Source: Anaerovorax sp. IOR16
GTDB taxonomy: Bacteria > Bacillota > Clostridia > Peptostreptococcales > Anaerovoracaceae
Reading direction: 5' to 3'
Assembly (NCBI RefSeq): GCF_017168145.1
Contig: NZ_JADQTL010000010.1
Location: 496,001 to 560,000 of the forward strand
DNA: 64,000 nucleotides
Positions 17,688 to 25,947 of the stretch are shown one piece after another. Positions within the stretch are counted from its first letter, which is position 1, and each line of letters begins with the position of its first letter. Both the position numbers and the translations under genes were made by a program. A model generated the notes under the pieces. That model worked only from the letters and a program-made list of their open reading frames with translations. It made no database searches and had not been told where the DNA came from.

Positions 17688-18449
17688 ATGGATTGGACAA
17701 AAGCAAAGACCATATTAATTATTGCTCTTTTAATTACAAATCTAATATTTATTTCAAGTTATTTTTTTTCATCAAGACAACCTGATTTTATGGATAATGA
17801 TGTAACAAAAAACACGGTGGAATTACTTTCTACAAAAAATATATTTATAGAAACAGAGATTCCTACGAAAAAACGAACGATGGCAGTGCTTTCTGTGAAA
17901 TGCAATGAACTGGAAAAGGAAATAAAACAAAAAGCATTAAAAGAACAAAAACCTTTATCTAAAAACCAAACGGAAGATGAAGATTATATCTCGTTAAGCA
18001 AAGATTTTATAGAAGCTTGTGGAATTTATGATGAGGCTGTAGAATTTCAATTATTGGAAAAAAAAGAAAACAAAGTTTATGTAAGATTTAAAAATGTTTA
18101 CGAAGGAATTCCAATTGAAGAAAGCTATATGCTTTGCATTATTGAAGATGGAAAAGTGGTAGAGTTTGAAAGAAAATGGTTTGATGCAATGGGATTTGGT
18201 GAAACAAAGAAAAAAGTCATATCCGCATCCACCGCTTTGATTAAATTCATGATAAATAAAGAAGAGAAGGAACAATTTTCTGATGTGGAACCGGAAGCCA
18301 TTTATATTAAGGATATTTCTTTGGTATATTGGCTCTATTCTTATACATTGGATCATACCGTATCCACTTCAGAGGATACGGCATTTCCTGCTTGGAAAAT
18401 TACTTATAATAACGGAGAAATAGAATATATTTTAGCATATCAGCAATAA
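17688..18449 (+). CDS. yycI: YycI-like membrane-anchored regulator
   Basis: 253 residues. M-D-W-T-K-A-K-T-I-L-I-I is the characteristic YycI beginning, followed by one transmembrane helix (about 8-28) and an extracytoplasmic domain with YycH-like folds, including Y-V-R-F-K-N-V-Y-E-G-I-P-I near residue 130. AGGGGGT lies 9 bp before the ATG. It acts with YycH on WalK in Bacillus. The next gene, walJ, keeps the canonical order. Confidence 0.85.
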   Translation: MDWTKAKTILIIALLITNLIFISSYFFSSRQPDFMDNDVTKNTVELLSTKNIFIETEIPTKKRTMAVLSVKCNELEKEIKQKALKEQKPLSKNQTEDEDYISLSKDFIEACGIYDEAVEFQLLEKKENKVYVRFKNVYEGIPIEESYMLCIIEDGKVVEFERKWFDAMGFGETKKKVISASTALIKFMINKEEKEQFSDVEPEAIYIKDISLVYWLYSYTLDHTVSTSEDTAFPAWKITYNNGEIEYILAYQQ

Positions 18450-18522
18450 AAAAACGAAAATGCTACAAATAAACTTCATATTTTTAACATAATTAAGAGA
18501 CATAATATAGGGGAGTAGAAAA

Positions 18523-19317
18523 ATGACATTACGTTTTTGTTCCTTTTCTAGCGGCAGCAGTGGAAATTGTTATCTAGTTAAAACAGATAAAACAGCACTC
18601 TTAGTCGATGCAGGAATCAGTGGAAAAAAGATATGGAATGGGCTTGAAAAAACCGAAACACCAATTGAGAATTTAGAAGGTATCCTCATTACACATGAGC
18701 ACAGTGACCATACGAAAAGCATTCGAGTGTTAGCAAAAAAGGAAAAAAAGTTAAGGGTTTACGCAAATGAAAATACGTGGAATCATTTAAAAGAAGCAGG
18801 GTCACCAGAACAGCGCCAAATATTTAAAACAGGGGATTCTTTTTTGATTGGTGACATCCAAATAAAAACATTTTCGGTTTCACATGATGCAGTAGATCCA
18901 GTGGGTTTTTCTTTTTCAAAAGGGGAAAGACAGTTATGCATTGTTACCGATACCGGTTACATTTGTGAAGAGCTGCTTGATGAAATGCGTACAGCAAATC
19001 TATTGGTTTTGGAGGCAAACCATGATGTGGATATGCTGAAAATTGGGAAGTATCCTTGGTTTTTAAAGCAAAGAGTCCTTGGAAACCAAGGTCATTTATC
19101 CAATGAAAGTGCGGCAAAGACTTTAGTTCGTTTACTAAAAGATGAGAAACAAAAACGTCAAGTACTTTTGGCTCATTTGAGCCGAGAAAATAATTTTCCT
19201 CAAATGGCTTATCAGACTGTTAAAAACATATTAGAAGAGGAAGACTATTACATAGGAAAAGACATTGAGCTAAATCTTCTGTTACGGGATCAATTAAGCC
19301 AGGTATATGATGTTTAG
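18523..19317 (+). CDS. walJ: Metallo-beta-lactamase fold hydrolase WalJ (YycJ)
   Basis: 264 residues. The metal site I-T-H-E-H-S-D-H-T lies near residue 60, with further ligands in V-S-H-D-A and V-T-D-T-G-Y. F-C-S-F-S-S-G-S-S-G-N-C-Y at the start is the YycJ signature. It is a phosphoesterase or nuclease-type MBL protein linked in Firmicutes to coordinating cell division and replication. AGGGGAG precedes the ATG. Confidence 0.9.
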   Translation: MTLRFCSFSSGSSGNCYLVKTDKTALLVDAGISGKKIWNGLEKTETPIENLEGILITHEHSDHTKSIRVLAKKEKKLRVYANENTWNHLKEAGSPEQRQIFKTGDSFLIGDIQIKTFSVSHDAVDPVGFSFSKGERQLCIVTDTGYICEELLDEMRTANLLVLEANHDVDMLKIGKYPWFLKQRVLGNQGHLSNESAAKTLVRLLKDEKQKRQVLLAHLSRENNFPQMAYQTVKNILEEEDYYIGKDIELNLLLRDQLSQVYDV

Positions 19318-19346
19318 GAAAAATGTTTAGAAATGGGGTGTCATAT

Positions 19347-20579
19347 ATGGATGAAGAATTAAGAACGAATGAAAACAAAATCAACGGAGAAAATTTTGAA
19401 ATGAGAGATGCAGGCGGACCAATTATGGAGTCTGGCTACATCTATCGTGAGAGTAGCAAAAAAAGAAAAGGCAGAGGACAGTTAGTTGCCATTATATTGA
19501 TTGTAGTACTAGCTTTTGGTTCTGGTTTTGGCGGTGGAGTTGCGGCAATGTACTTTGGTCAAAATTGGTTTAATGGTACAGTAGGCAGTCCGGTTAGTGA
19601 TATTACAATTAATCCAAACCGACAATTGGATACGGCAGAGGCGATTGCAAAGAAAGTAATTCCATCGGTTGTTGGTATTAGTACAAAGACGGAAGTAATT
19701 TATGAGAGCTGGTTTGGAAGACAAAGTGGTTTTAGCGAAGGTGTTGGAACCGGTATTATCGTAGATGAAAATGGGTATATCCTGACAAATTCACATGTAG
19801 TTAATGACGGAAAAGCACAGACGATTATAGTGCAGCTATCCGATGGAAGAGAGGAAAAAGGTTCCGTTTTATGGAGTGACAGCATTTTGGATCTTGCGAT
19901 TGTAAAAATTGAAGCAAGTGGATTAAAAGCTGCAGTCCTTGGTGATTCAGAACAAGTAAATATTGGAGCTTATGCTGTTGCGATAGGAAATCCTTTAGGA
20001 ATGGCGTTTCAAAGAAGCGTAACACAGGGAATTATTAGCGGACTCGACCGATCCATTACGGTTGGTGACGGACAAAATCCTGTAACGATGGATGGATTGA
20101 TGCAAACTGATGCTTCCATTAATTCAGGAAACAGTGGAGGTCCGTTGTTAAATAGCAAAGGCGAGATTATCGGTATTAATAGTGCGAAGGTACAATCTGC
20201 GGAAGGACTTGGCTTTGCGATTCCGATCAATACGGCAAAACCAATTGTAGAGGAAGTAAAAGATAAAGGTGAATTTACCAGAGCTTACATTGGAATTAGT
20301 GGTGTAAGTATGGATACTTTCCGTGAATATTATTCAACTGTGGATAAAGGTGTGGATAAAGGGGTATTTGTATCCGAGTTAACCCCAGGTTTTGGTGCAG
20401 AAGCAGCTGGAGTGCAAAAAGAAGATGTAATTGTAGCAATCAATGGTGAAAAAGTAGATACTATGAGTCGGTTAAATACAAAACTGATTCAGTATCGTCC
20501 GGGAGATCGTGTTAATCTAACTATCGTTCGTGATAAGAAAGAAATGGAAATAGAAGTTACTTTAAAAGCAGCAAAATAA
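19347..20579 (+). CDS. htrA: Membrane-anchored HtrA/DegP-type serine protease
   Basis: About 410 residues. A charged cytoplasmic N-terminus of about 45 residues precedes one transmembrane helix with a glycine-rich end (V-V-L-A-F-G-S-G-F-G-G-G). The trypsin-like domain has S-H-V-V (His), D-L-A-I-V-K-I (Asp) and G-N-S-G-G-P-L (Ser); one PDZ domain closes the protein. It degrades misfolded exported proteins. The ATG at 19347 is 6 bp after GGGGTG; the ATG at 19323 lacks a ribosome site. Position after walJ is that of yycK in Bacillus. Confidence 0.93.
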   Translation: MDEELRTNENKINGENFEMRDAGGPIMESGYIYRESSKKRKGRGQLVAIILIVVLAFGSGFGGGVAAMYFGQNWFNGTVGSPVSDITINPNRQLDTAEAIAKKVIPSVVGISTKTEVIYESWFGRQSGFSEGVGTGIIVDENGYILTNSHVVNDGKAQTIIVQLSDGREEKGSVLWSDSILDLAIVKIEASGLKAAVLGDSEQVNIGAYAVAIGNPLGMAFQRSVTQGIISGLDRSITVGDGQNPVTMDGLMQTDASINSGNSGGPLLNSKGEIIGINSAKVQSAEGLGFAIPINTAKPIVEEVKDKGEFTRAYIGISGVSMDTFREYYSTVDKGVDKGVFVSELTPGFGAEAAGVQKEDVIVAINGEKVDTMSRLNTKLIQYRPGDRVNLTIVRDKKEMEIEVTLKAAK

Positions 20580-20596
20580 AATTAGAAAGAGGAATG

Positions 20597-21076
20597 ATGA
20601 ACGTATCAATTGTTTGTATTGGAAAGTTAAAAGAATCTTATTGGTCAGATGCTGTAAAAGAATATAGTAAGAGACTAAACAAATATTGTACATTGTTAAT
20701 AAACGAATTAAAAGAGGAACGTTTACCGGATAATGCTTCGACAGCGCAAGAAATCGCAGTAAAACAAGCGGAAGGGAGAAATATCTTAAAGCAGATAAAG
20801 CCGAATACCTTTGTCATTGCTTTGGAAGTTCAAGGAAAACCACTTTCTTCGGAAGATTTGGCACAAAAAATGGAACTGCTAGCTTTAGAAGGAAAAAGTG
20901 ATATTGCTTTTATTATTGGAGGTTCCTTAGGGCTTTCTGAGGAAGTATTACAACGGGCAGATTTTGGTTTATCCTTTTCCAAGATGACCTTTCCGCATCA
21001 GATGATGCGTGTCATTCTTTTAGAACAAATTTATCGCAGCTTTAAAATTAATAAAAATGAAACGTATCATAAATAA
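20597..21076 (+). CDS. rlmH: 23S rRNA (pseudouridine(1915)-N(3))-methyltransferase RlmH
   Basis: 159 residues, the family length. SPOUT methyltransferase with I-I-G-G-S-L-G-L near residue 105 and the C-terminal M-T-F-P-H-Q-M-M-R-V and Y-R-S-F-K-I-N-K-N-E-T-Y-H-K motifs. It methylates pseudouridine 1915 in assembled ribosomes. Two ATGs are tandem (20594, 20597); the second is better spaced from AGAGGA and gives the canonical M-N-V. It ends the walJ-htrA-rlmH row and is followed by a terminator. Confidence 0.95.
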   Translation: MNVSIVCIGKLKESYWSDAVKEYSKRLNKYCTLLINELKEERLPDNASTAQEIAVKQAEGRNILKQIKPNTFVIALEVQGKPLSSEDLAQKMELLALEGKSDIAFIIGGSLGLSEEVLQRADFGLSFSKMTFPHQMMRVILLEQIYRSFKINKNETYHK

Positions 21077-21138
21077 TGTAAACAATTTTTAAAATTATTT
21101 ATGATAAAGATGCATCTAGTTTAAAATAAATATAAAAT

Positions 21139-21170
21139 AAAAATCATCCTTCAAATTAGGATGATTTTTA
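21139..21170 (+). terminator. Terminator after rlmH
   Basis: AAAAATCATCCT (21139-21150) pairs with AGGATGATTTTT (21158-21169) around TCAAATT. The A-rich and T-rich arms make it bidirectional in appearance. Confidence 0.8.
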
Positions 21171-21301
21171 TTTATAAATTTATCTTAATATTAAAATTAG
21201 AATAAGTTGATTAATAAACTAAAAGATATAGAAAATCGAATGGTATAATTATATACTATAATTATGTAATTAAAAATAATCCTCAATAGACAGGTGATTT
21301 T

Positions 21302-21934
21302 ATGAAAACGATACTATGTTTTGGAGACTCCAACACTTGGGGATATAATCCAAAAACAAAGACAAGATATGAAAAAGATATTATATGGACTTCAATTTTA
21401 AAAGAAAGATTAGGGGGTGATTATGAAGTTATATGTGAAGGACTTAATGGGAGAACTACAGTTTGGGATGATCCAATTGAAGGAGAATATAGAAATGGGA
21501 AAAGATATCTGTTACCATGTATTCATACCCATAAGCCCATTGATTTGGTAATCTTATTTTTAGGAAGTAATGACTTAAAGCAACGCTTTTCTCTTAAGGC
21601 AGTTGATGTAGCAAAAGGGGTTGAGACATTAGTTAAGATTATAAAAGGAAGTGATACAGGTCCAGATATGCAGTCTCCAGAAGTATTAGTTATCATTCCA
21701 CCACCAATGATAGAAGGAGTAGAAGATATTTCTATTATGTGTGGTGGTATAGAAAAGAGTTTGAACTTTTCAAAGGAATTTCAAACGGTTCTTCAAGAGC
21801 AGTGTTATTTGATGGATTCTTCAAAGATCATAAGAAGTAGTAAGATTGATGGATTGCATTTAGATCCTGAATCACATAAGAAATTAGGATTATGTGTTTC
21901 AGATTATATAAGAGATATATTTAAAACAATGTAG
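21302..21934 (+). CDS. SGNH/GDSL-type hydrolase (arylesterase-like)
   Basis: 210 residues. G-D-S-N-T-W-G near residue 8 holds the nucleophilic serine (block I); G-L-N-G-R-T-T near residue 49 and G-S-N-D-L-K near residue 93 supply the oxyanion glycine and asparagine; D-G-L-H-L-D near the end supplies the Asp-His pair. It is a cytosolic esterase with no signal peptide. AGGTGA precedes the ATG. Substrate unknown; it stands alone between two terminator-like hairpins. Confidence 0.88.
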   Translation: MKTILCFGDSNTWGYNPKTKTRYEKDIIWTSILKERLGGDYEVICEGLNGRTTVWDDPIEGEYRNGKRYLLPCIHTHKPIDLVILFLGSNDLKQRFSLKAVDVAKGVETLVKIIKGSDTGPDMQSPEVLVIIPPPMIEGVEDISIMCGGIEKSLNFSKEFQTVLQEQCYLMDSSKIIRSSKIDGLHLDPESHKKLGLCVSDYIRDIFKTM

Positions 21935-21967
21935 AAAATTATGGACATTGAAGAAAAATAATTCATT

Positions 21968-22004
21968 AAAAAAAGTAGTTTTATAAAACTCCGAATACTT
22001 TTAT
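21968..22004 (+). terminator. Terminator-like hairpin after the SGNH hydrolase
   Basis: AAAAGTA pairs with TACTTTT at the two ends; the interior holds a GTTTTATAAAAC palindrome. The T-run is short, so it is a modest terminator. Confidence 0.45.
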
Positions 22005-22042
22005 TGAAAGATTTCATACTAAAGTTTAGGAGGTACGGTAAA

Positions 22043-22276
22043 ATGAAAAAGAAACAGAAATCAACAGAAAGGGATTATTTTGAGTTCCAAGATAATATAA
22101 CAAAAGATACGACAAAATCAACAGATTTTGTTCCCAAGGGAGTTTGGGAAGCTAGCATTGAAAAAAAAGAAACAATGACGCTTAAAGAAGCTTTAGATGA
22201 GGGGAAAATTCCAGGTCAGTATAATGAAATTTATGTAGAAAATATAAAGTCTGATCCTAAAAAAAGAAGAGATTAA
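22043..22276 (+). CDS. Small hydrophilic protein of unknown function
   Basis: 77 residues from the ATG at 22043, which lies 9 bp after AGGAGG. Highly charged (K, E, D), with no membrane segment or cysteine. The middle has V-P-K-G-V-W-E-A-S-I followed by L-K-E-A-L-D-E-G-K-I-P-G-Q-Y-N-E-I-Y, a segment with the look of a conserved short motif, but I do not recognise the family. The good ribosome site and normal codon use support it being real. Confidence 0.6.
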   Translation: MKKKQKSTERDYFEFQDNITKDTTKSTDFVPKGVWEASIEKKETMTLKEALDEGKIPGQYNEIYVENIKSDPKKRRD

Positions 22277-22732
22277 AAATAAAATAAAGATGATGTCCCA
22301 CAAGTCATTTCAGACAAAAAAAATTTGATTTTATTAGGTCAGAACGACTTTTAGGACATCCTCCTTCTTTATGACATATGATTTTATAATAGTTTTTGAT
22401 TTTATATATTTTCTGTACCAAGTATTTGTGGTAACCAACCGAAACATTGCTATTATTGGAAAGATGTAATTATCGATTACATAGAAGATTAAGCTCATAG
22501 AAAGACCATCATCTAATCATGTTCTGTAAAGACCAAACTCTTTAATAAGATCTCTGTTAGTAATTTTATCGTTTCGTATTAATTTCTAATTACAGTACCA
22601 TTACAAATAGTATATAGATATATATAAATTCATATAAAAAAGTGAAGTATCAAATGAAAAATATATGTTAGATATTATTTTTTAGGTACTTAGAATTTGA
22701 AATGATTGGTTTAATTTAAGGAGGTAAAAGGT
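22277..22732. other. 456-bp gene-free region before the SLH protein
   Basis: It contains one large imperfect hairpin (22292-22360) and no open frame above about 35 codons that looks real. The rest is AT-rich sequence without a clear promoter; the ribosome site AAGGAGG of the next gene lies at the end. It may contain decayed sequence. Confidence 0.5.
22292..22360. repeat. Large imperfect inverted repeat
   Basis: GATGTCC (22292-22298) pairs with GGACATC (22354-22360). Inside, AAGTC pairs with GACTT and TCAGAC with GGTCAGA less regularly. It could be a terminator for the small gene upstream or an end remnant of a mobile element. Confidence 0.5.
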
Positions 22733-24355
22733 ATGAAAAAAATAATATCAATCACGTTAGTTTTAGTGTTAGTACTTTCAAGTGTAACTTTTGCATTTGC
22801 TGATTCATGGAAAAATGGAAATGGGAATGGAAAATTTATACCACCTGGACTTGCAAAAAAAGAAGGATTACCTCCAGGTATTGCAAAAAAATTCAAAGAT
22901 ATTAATGGATATGATTGGGCTAAAGAAGCAATAGAAAAAATGGCAGATAAAGGAGTAATCTTTGGAGATGGAAATGGAAAGTTTGGACCACAAAGGTCAG
23001 TAACAAAACTTGAAGCGATAGCCATGGCTTTAAGAGTAATGGGTGAAGAATCTGAAGCAAGAGAATATCAGATTAAAATTAAAAATAGTAAAATAGAGCT
23101 TAAATTTAAAGATAATTTACAAGAATGGGCATATGGTTACGTGAAGTTAGCAGAGGAAAAAGGAATTTTAGATAAAGCTGACTTGTTATACTTCAAATTG
23201 AATGAAGCAGCTACTAGACATGAAGTTGCTAAATATCTTGTAAGAGCAATGGGTTATGAAGATAAGGCTCAGAAGTATATGGATGCAGATCTTGATTATA
23301 AAGATGCAGCATTTATACCACAAGGATCAGTAGGATATATTTATGTAGCGAATAAAGAGCAGATAATAACCGGTTACCCAGATGGCACTTTTAAACCATT
23401 CAATAAGGTAACTAGAGCACAGATGGCAGTTATGGTAGCAAGACTTGAAGGAAAATTTGATGATGATTTTAAGATTTACACAGGTGAAGTAACCGATATA
23501 GACGATGGAAGTCGAATCGATTGGATTGAATTAGATGATGATAAAAAAATTGAGATAACAAGTGACACAAAAGTAGTGTTTGATGATCAAGTAAAAGGTA
23601 ATATAGAAGATATAAAAATAGGGGATGATGTAAAAGTAAAGGTAAATGAAGATGATGAAGCAGTATATATTGAAGTAGATGGAGAATTATCTTATAAATA
23701 CGAAGGTGAAGTAACCGATATAGATGATGGAACTCGAATCGATTGGATTGAATTAGATGATGATAAAAAAATTGAGATAACAAGTGACGCAGAAGTCGTA
23801 TTTGATGATAATGTAAAAGGTGATATAGAAGATATTAAAATAGGATACGATGTAAAAGTAAAAGTAAATAAAGATGATGAAGCAGTGTATATTAAAGTAG
23901 ATGAAGAATTGTCTTATAAATACGATGGTGAGGTAACCGATATAGACGATGGAAGTCGAATCGATTGGATTGAATTAGATGATGATAAAAAAATTGAGAT
24001 AACAAGTGATACAGAAGTCGTATTTGATGATAATGTAAAAGGTGATATAGAAGATATTAAAATGGGATACGATGTAAAAGTAAAGGTAAATAAAGATGAT
24101 AAAGCAGTGTATATTAAAGTAAATGAAGAATTATCTTATAAATACGAAGGTGAAGTAACCGATATAGACGATGGAACTCATATTGATTGGATTGAATTAG
24201 ATGATGATAAAAAAATTGAGATAACAAGTGACACAGAAGTCGTATTTGATGATAATGTAAAAGGTGATGTAGAAGATATTGAAAAAGGAGATGATGTAAA
24301 AATAAAGGTAAATAAAGATGATGAAGCAGTGATTATAGTAGTAGAAAAAGATTGA
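22733..24355 (+). CDS. S-layer homology (SLH) domain surface protein with four tandem acidic repeats
   Basis: 540 residues. A signal peptide (about 1-23, ending A-F-A) is followed by a glycine/asparagine segment and three SLH domains (about 55-104, 126-174, 187-240), the last with I-I-T-G-Y-P-D-G-T-F-K-P. SLH domains bind secondary cell-wall polymer. From residue 252 there are four copies of a 74-residue repeat, each beginning G-E-V-T-D-I-D-D-G and containing I-D-W-I-E-L-D-D-D-K-K-I-E-I-T-S-D; the last is shortened. The repeats look like small beta-barrel domains, very rich in Asp, Glu and Lys, and might bind cations. Function beyond surface anchoring is not known. Confidence 0.85.
   Translation: MKKIISITLVLVLVLSSVTFAFADSWKNGNGNGKFIPPGLAKKEGLPPGIAKKFKDINGYDWAKEAIEKMADKGVIFGDGNGKFGPQRSVTKLEAIAMALRVMGEESEAREYQIKIKNSKIELKFKDNLQEWAYGYVKLAEEKGILDKADLLYFKLNEAATRHEVAKYLVRAMGYEDKAQKYMDADLDYKDAAFIPQGSVGYIYVANKEQIITGYPDGTFKPFNKVTRAQMAVMVARLEGKFDDDFKIYTGEVTDIDDGSRIDWIELDDDKKIEITSDTKVVFDDQVKGNIEDIKIGDDVKVKVNEDDEAVYIEVDGELSYKYEGEVTDIDDGTRIDWIELDDDKKIEITSDAEVVFDDNVKGDIEDIKIGYDVKVKVNKDDEAVYIKVDEELSYKYDGEVTDIDDGSRIDWIELDDDKKIEITSDTEVVFDDNVKGDIEDIKMGYDVKVKVNKDDKAVYIKVNEELSYKYEGEVTDIDDGTHIDWIELDDDKKIEITSDTEVVFDDNVKGDVEDIEKGDDVKIKVNKDDEAVIIVVEKD
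23486..24355 (+). repeat. Four tandem 222-bp repeats within the SLH gene
   Basis: Copies begin at 23486, 23708, 23930 and 24152, exactly 222 bp apart, each opening with GARGTAACCGATATAGAYGA. Copies are nearly identical at DNA level, including synonymous positions, which points to recent duplication or gene conversion. Length polymorphism between strains is likely. Confidence 0.92.
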
Positions 24356-24429
24356 TAGATTTAACTTAAATTAGTAGCAAATATGTATGTTTTATTTTGT
24401 ACGTATAGCATAATAATATATTGAATAAT

Positions 24430-24472
24430 AGCAGGTTAATGAACGATGTCATTAACCTGTTATTTTATTTTA
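24430..24472 (+). terminator. Terminator after the SLH protein
   Basis: CAGGTTAATGA (24432-24442) pairs with TCATTAACCTG (24449-24459) around ACGATG and is followed by TTATTTTATTTT. Confidence 0.85.
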
Positions 24473-24485
24473 AATAGGAAAAAAA

Positions 24486-24514
24486 TTGACAAATATAGTT
24501 TTTTTCCCTATACT
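24486..24514 (+). promoter_or_regulatory. Promoter of the Mn riboswitch transcript
   Basis: TTGACA at 24486-24491, 17-bp spacer, TATACT at 24509-24514. Transcription would start near 24521, just at the riboswitch P1 stem. Confidence 0.8.
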
Positions 24515-24520
24515 TAAATC

Positions 24521-24623
24521 GTTAGAGGGAGTAACTGACCTGAATAAGGGATTAAAGTCGTCATTTCGGAAATAATAATTTCCCGGCTTTAATGGCATTG
24601 TATCTTGTCTGGTGAGACTCTAC
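24521..24623 (+). promoter_or_regulatory. yybP-ykoY (manganese) riboswitch aptamer
   Basis: Recognised from conserved elements in the right order: AGGGAGTA near the 5' end, AAAGTCGTCATTTCG in the middle, CCGGCTTTAATG closing that arm, and GGTGAGACTCTAC at the 3' end. The 5' TAGAG and 3' CTCTA can form P1. This set matches the Lactococcus yybP-ykoY aptamer, which binds Mn2+ between two loops. It lies 5' of a cation exchanger gene and directly after a promoter. Confidence 0.88.
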
Positions 24624-24673
24624 AAAAAATATAAGCTGTTACCATTAGTTTATATTCTTTGTGGAGTTTTTTA
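24617..24673 (+). terminator. Riboswitch expression-platform terminator
   Basis: ACTCTACAAAAAATATAA (24617-24634) pairs, with small mismatches, with TTATATTCTTTGTGGAGT (24650-24667) and is followed by TTTTTT. Its 5' arm includes the 3' strand of the aptamer P1, so P1 and terminator exclude each other. Mn2+ binding would stabilise P1 and allow read-through: an ON switch. Confidence 0.82.
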
Positions 24674-24747
24674 TTTTTGCTTAGAATTTATTCTAACAGC
24701 ACATAATTATTACATAAGCATTCAAATCATAAAAGGAGAAACGTAGT

Positions 24748-25788
24748 ATGGAATTATTGATTCATAATTATTTAAATTCATTTTCAACATTTTTTTTAAT
24801 TCTTGTCATTGTTGCAATGCTATACATTTTAAGCAAAGGAGCAGATATATTGGTAGAAGAAGCCGTTAGTCTTTCTCTTCATTTGGGTGTTCCAAAAATG
24901 ATTATAGGAGCTACCATCGTATCTTTGGGAACAACACTTCCAGAAGCAACGGTCTCTGTACTTGCAGCAATCAATGGTAATCCGGACTTGGCATTAGGGA
25001 ATGCAATTGGATCAATCATAGCAGATACTGGTTTGATTCTTGGACTAGCAGCTCTTATTGGACGTTTGCCTGTAGATCGGCTCGTTGTAGAACGTCAGGG
25101 AAAAATACAAGTATTATCCGGATTTTTACTAGCTGTAGTATGTCTTCCATTTTTATCTGGAGGAACAGGAAATATTAGACAATGGGTTGGATGGTTGTTT
25201 TTGGCACTATTAGTTGCCTATATTTATATTTCGATAAAATGGACAAAAAAATCGACTAGCAGTGATTCTTCTGTAATAACAAAAACAGAAGAGATGGATA
25301 ATGATGATTTAGTAGAAGAAAAAAGTCCAGTAATTATTCAATTGTTAAAACTATTTATTGGTATCGTTTTAGTGATAGGCTCTTCAAAAATTTTGATACC
25401 GGCAGTTGAAATTTCAGCCATTCGTGTTGGAATTCCTCAAAGTATTATAGCAGCAACGTTAATTGCCTTTGGAACAAGTTTACCTGAGCTTGTAACTGCT
25501 ATTACCGCTGTAAGGAAAGGACATGGAGAACTTGCTATTGGTAATATTGTTGGAGCAGATATCTTAAATGTACTGTTTGTAGTTGGAAGTGCAGCTGCTG
25601 TGACATCAGGAGGTTTGGATGTTCCAGTAAATTTCTATAAGCTTCAGATTCCGACTATGCTTATTATTCTTTTATTTTTCCGATTCTTTTCAAGCGGTAA
25701 AAATGAGGAAGAAATTTCGAAAAAAGAGGGTTCTATACTCTTTGCCATCTATTGCGTATATGTAATATTAAACTTTACATGGCATTAG
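24748..25788 (+). CDS. CaCA-family cation exchanger (YrbG-type), probable Mn2+/Ca2+ exporter
   Basis: 346 residues, about ten transmembrane helices. The two alpha-repeats of the calcium:cation antiporter family are plain: G-A-T-I-V-S-L-G-T-T-L-P-E-A near residue 55 and A-A-T-L-I-A-F-G-T-S-L-P-E-L near residue 230, each followed by an A-x-G-N-x-x-G motif. An acidic cytosolic loop (about 165-200) lies between the halves. AAAGGAG precedes the ATG. A manganese riboswitch controls it, so the substrate in vivo is probably Mn2+ (inference); the family itself mostly moves Ca2+ against Na+ or H+. Confidence 0.9.
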   Translation: MELLIHNYLNSFSTFFLILVIVAMLYILSKGADILVEEAVSLSLHLGVPKMIIGATIVSLGTTLPEATVSVLAAINGNPDLALGNAIGSIIADTGLILGLAALIGRLPVDRLVVERQGKIQVLSGFLLAVVCLPFLSGGTGNIRQWVGWLFLALLVAYIYISIKWTKKSTSSDSSVITKTEEMDNDDLVEEKSPVIIQLLKLFIGIVLVIGSSKILIPAVEISAIRVGIPQSIIAATLIAFGTSLPELVTAITAVRKGHGELAIGNIVGADILNVLFVVGSAAAVTSGGLDVPVNFYKLQIPTMLIILLFFRFFSSGKNEEEISKKEGSILFAIYCVYVILNFTWH

Positions 25789-25895
25789 TAAAAATAGCAG
25801 AATAATTAGGATAGAAAAAAATAGGATGAGTAAATCAAAGAATTTAAAACATAGATAATAGTGATATTTTAGATTTTAATTTTATAGAAACCTTG

Positions 25896-25930
25896 AATAG
25901 CCATTCTAAAAAGAATGGCTATTTGTTTTT
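25896..25930 (+). terminator. Terminator after the cation exchanger
   Basis: AATAGCCATTCT (25896-25907) pairs with AGAATGGCTATT (25912-25923) around AAAA, followed by TGTTTTT. Confidence 0.85.
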
Positions 25931-25947
25931 GAGATGGAGGGCTGACT

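Noticed and set aside
22361-22732. Possible transposase remnant in the gap before the SLH gene
   Set aside because: Short frames here give no recognisable transposase motif; the evidence is too weak to call a pseudogene.
23469-23783. Open frame of 104 codons antisense to the SLH repeats
   Set aside because: Leucine- and histidine-rich product created by reading the acidic repeats backwards; no ribosome site, and the frame follows the repeat period.
24584-24596. TTTCCCGG resembling half of a Noc-binding site
   Set aside because: Not palindromic and inside the riboswitch arm.
24595-24612. TGGCATTG-like -24 element near the SLH/exchanger intergenic region
   Set aside because: No GC at -12, and the sequence belongs to conserved parts of the manganese riboswitch.
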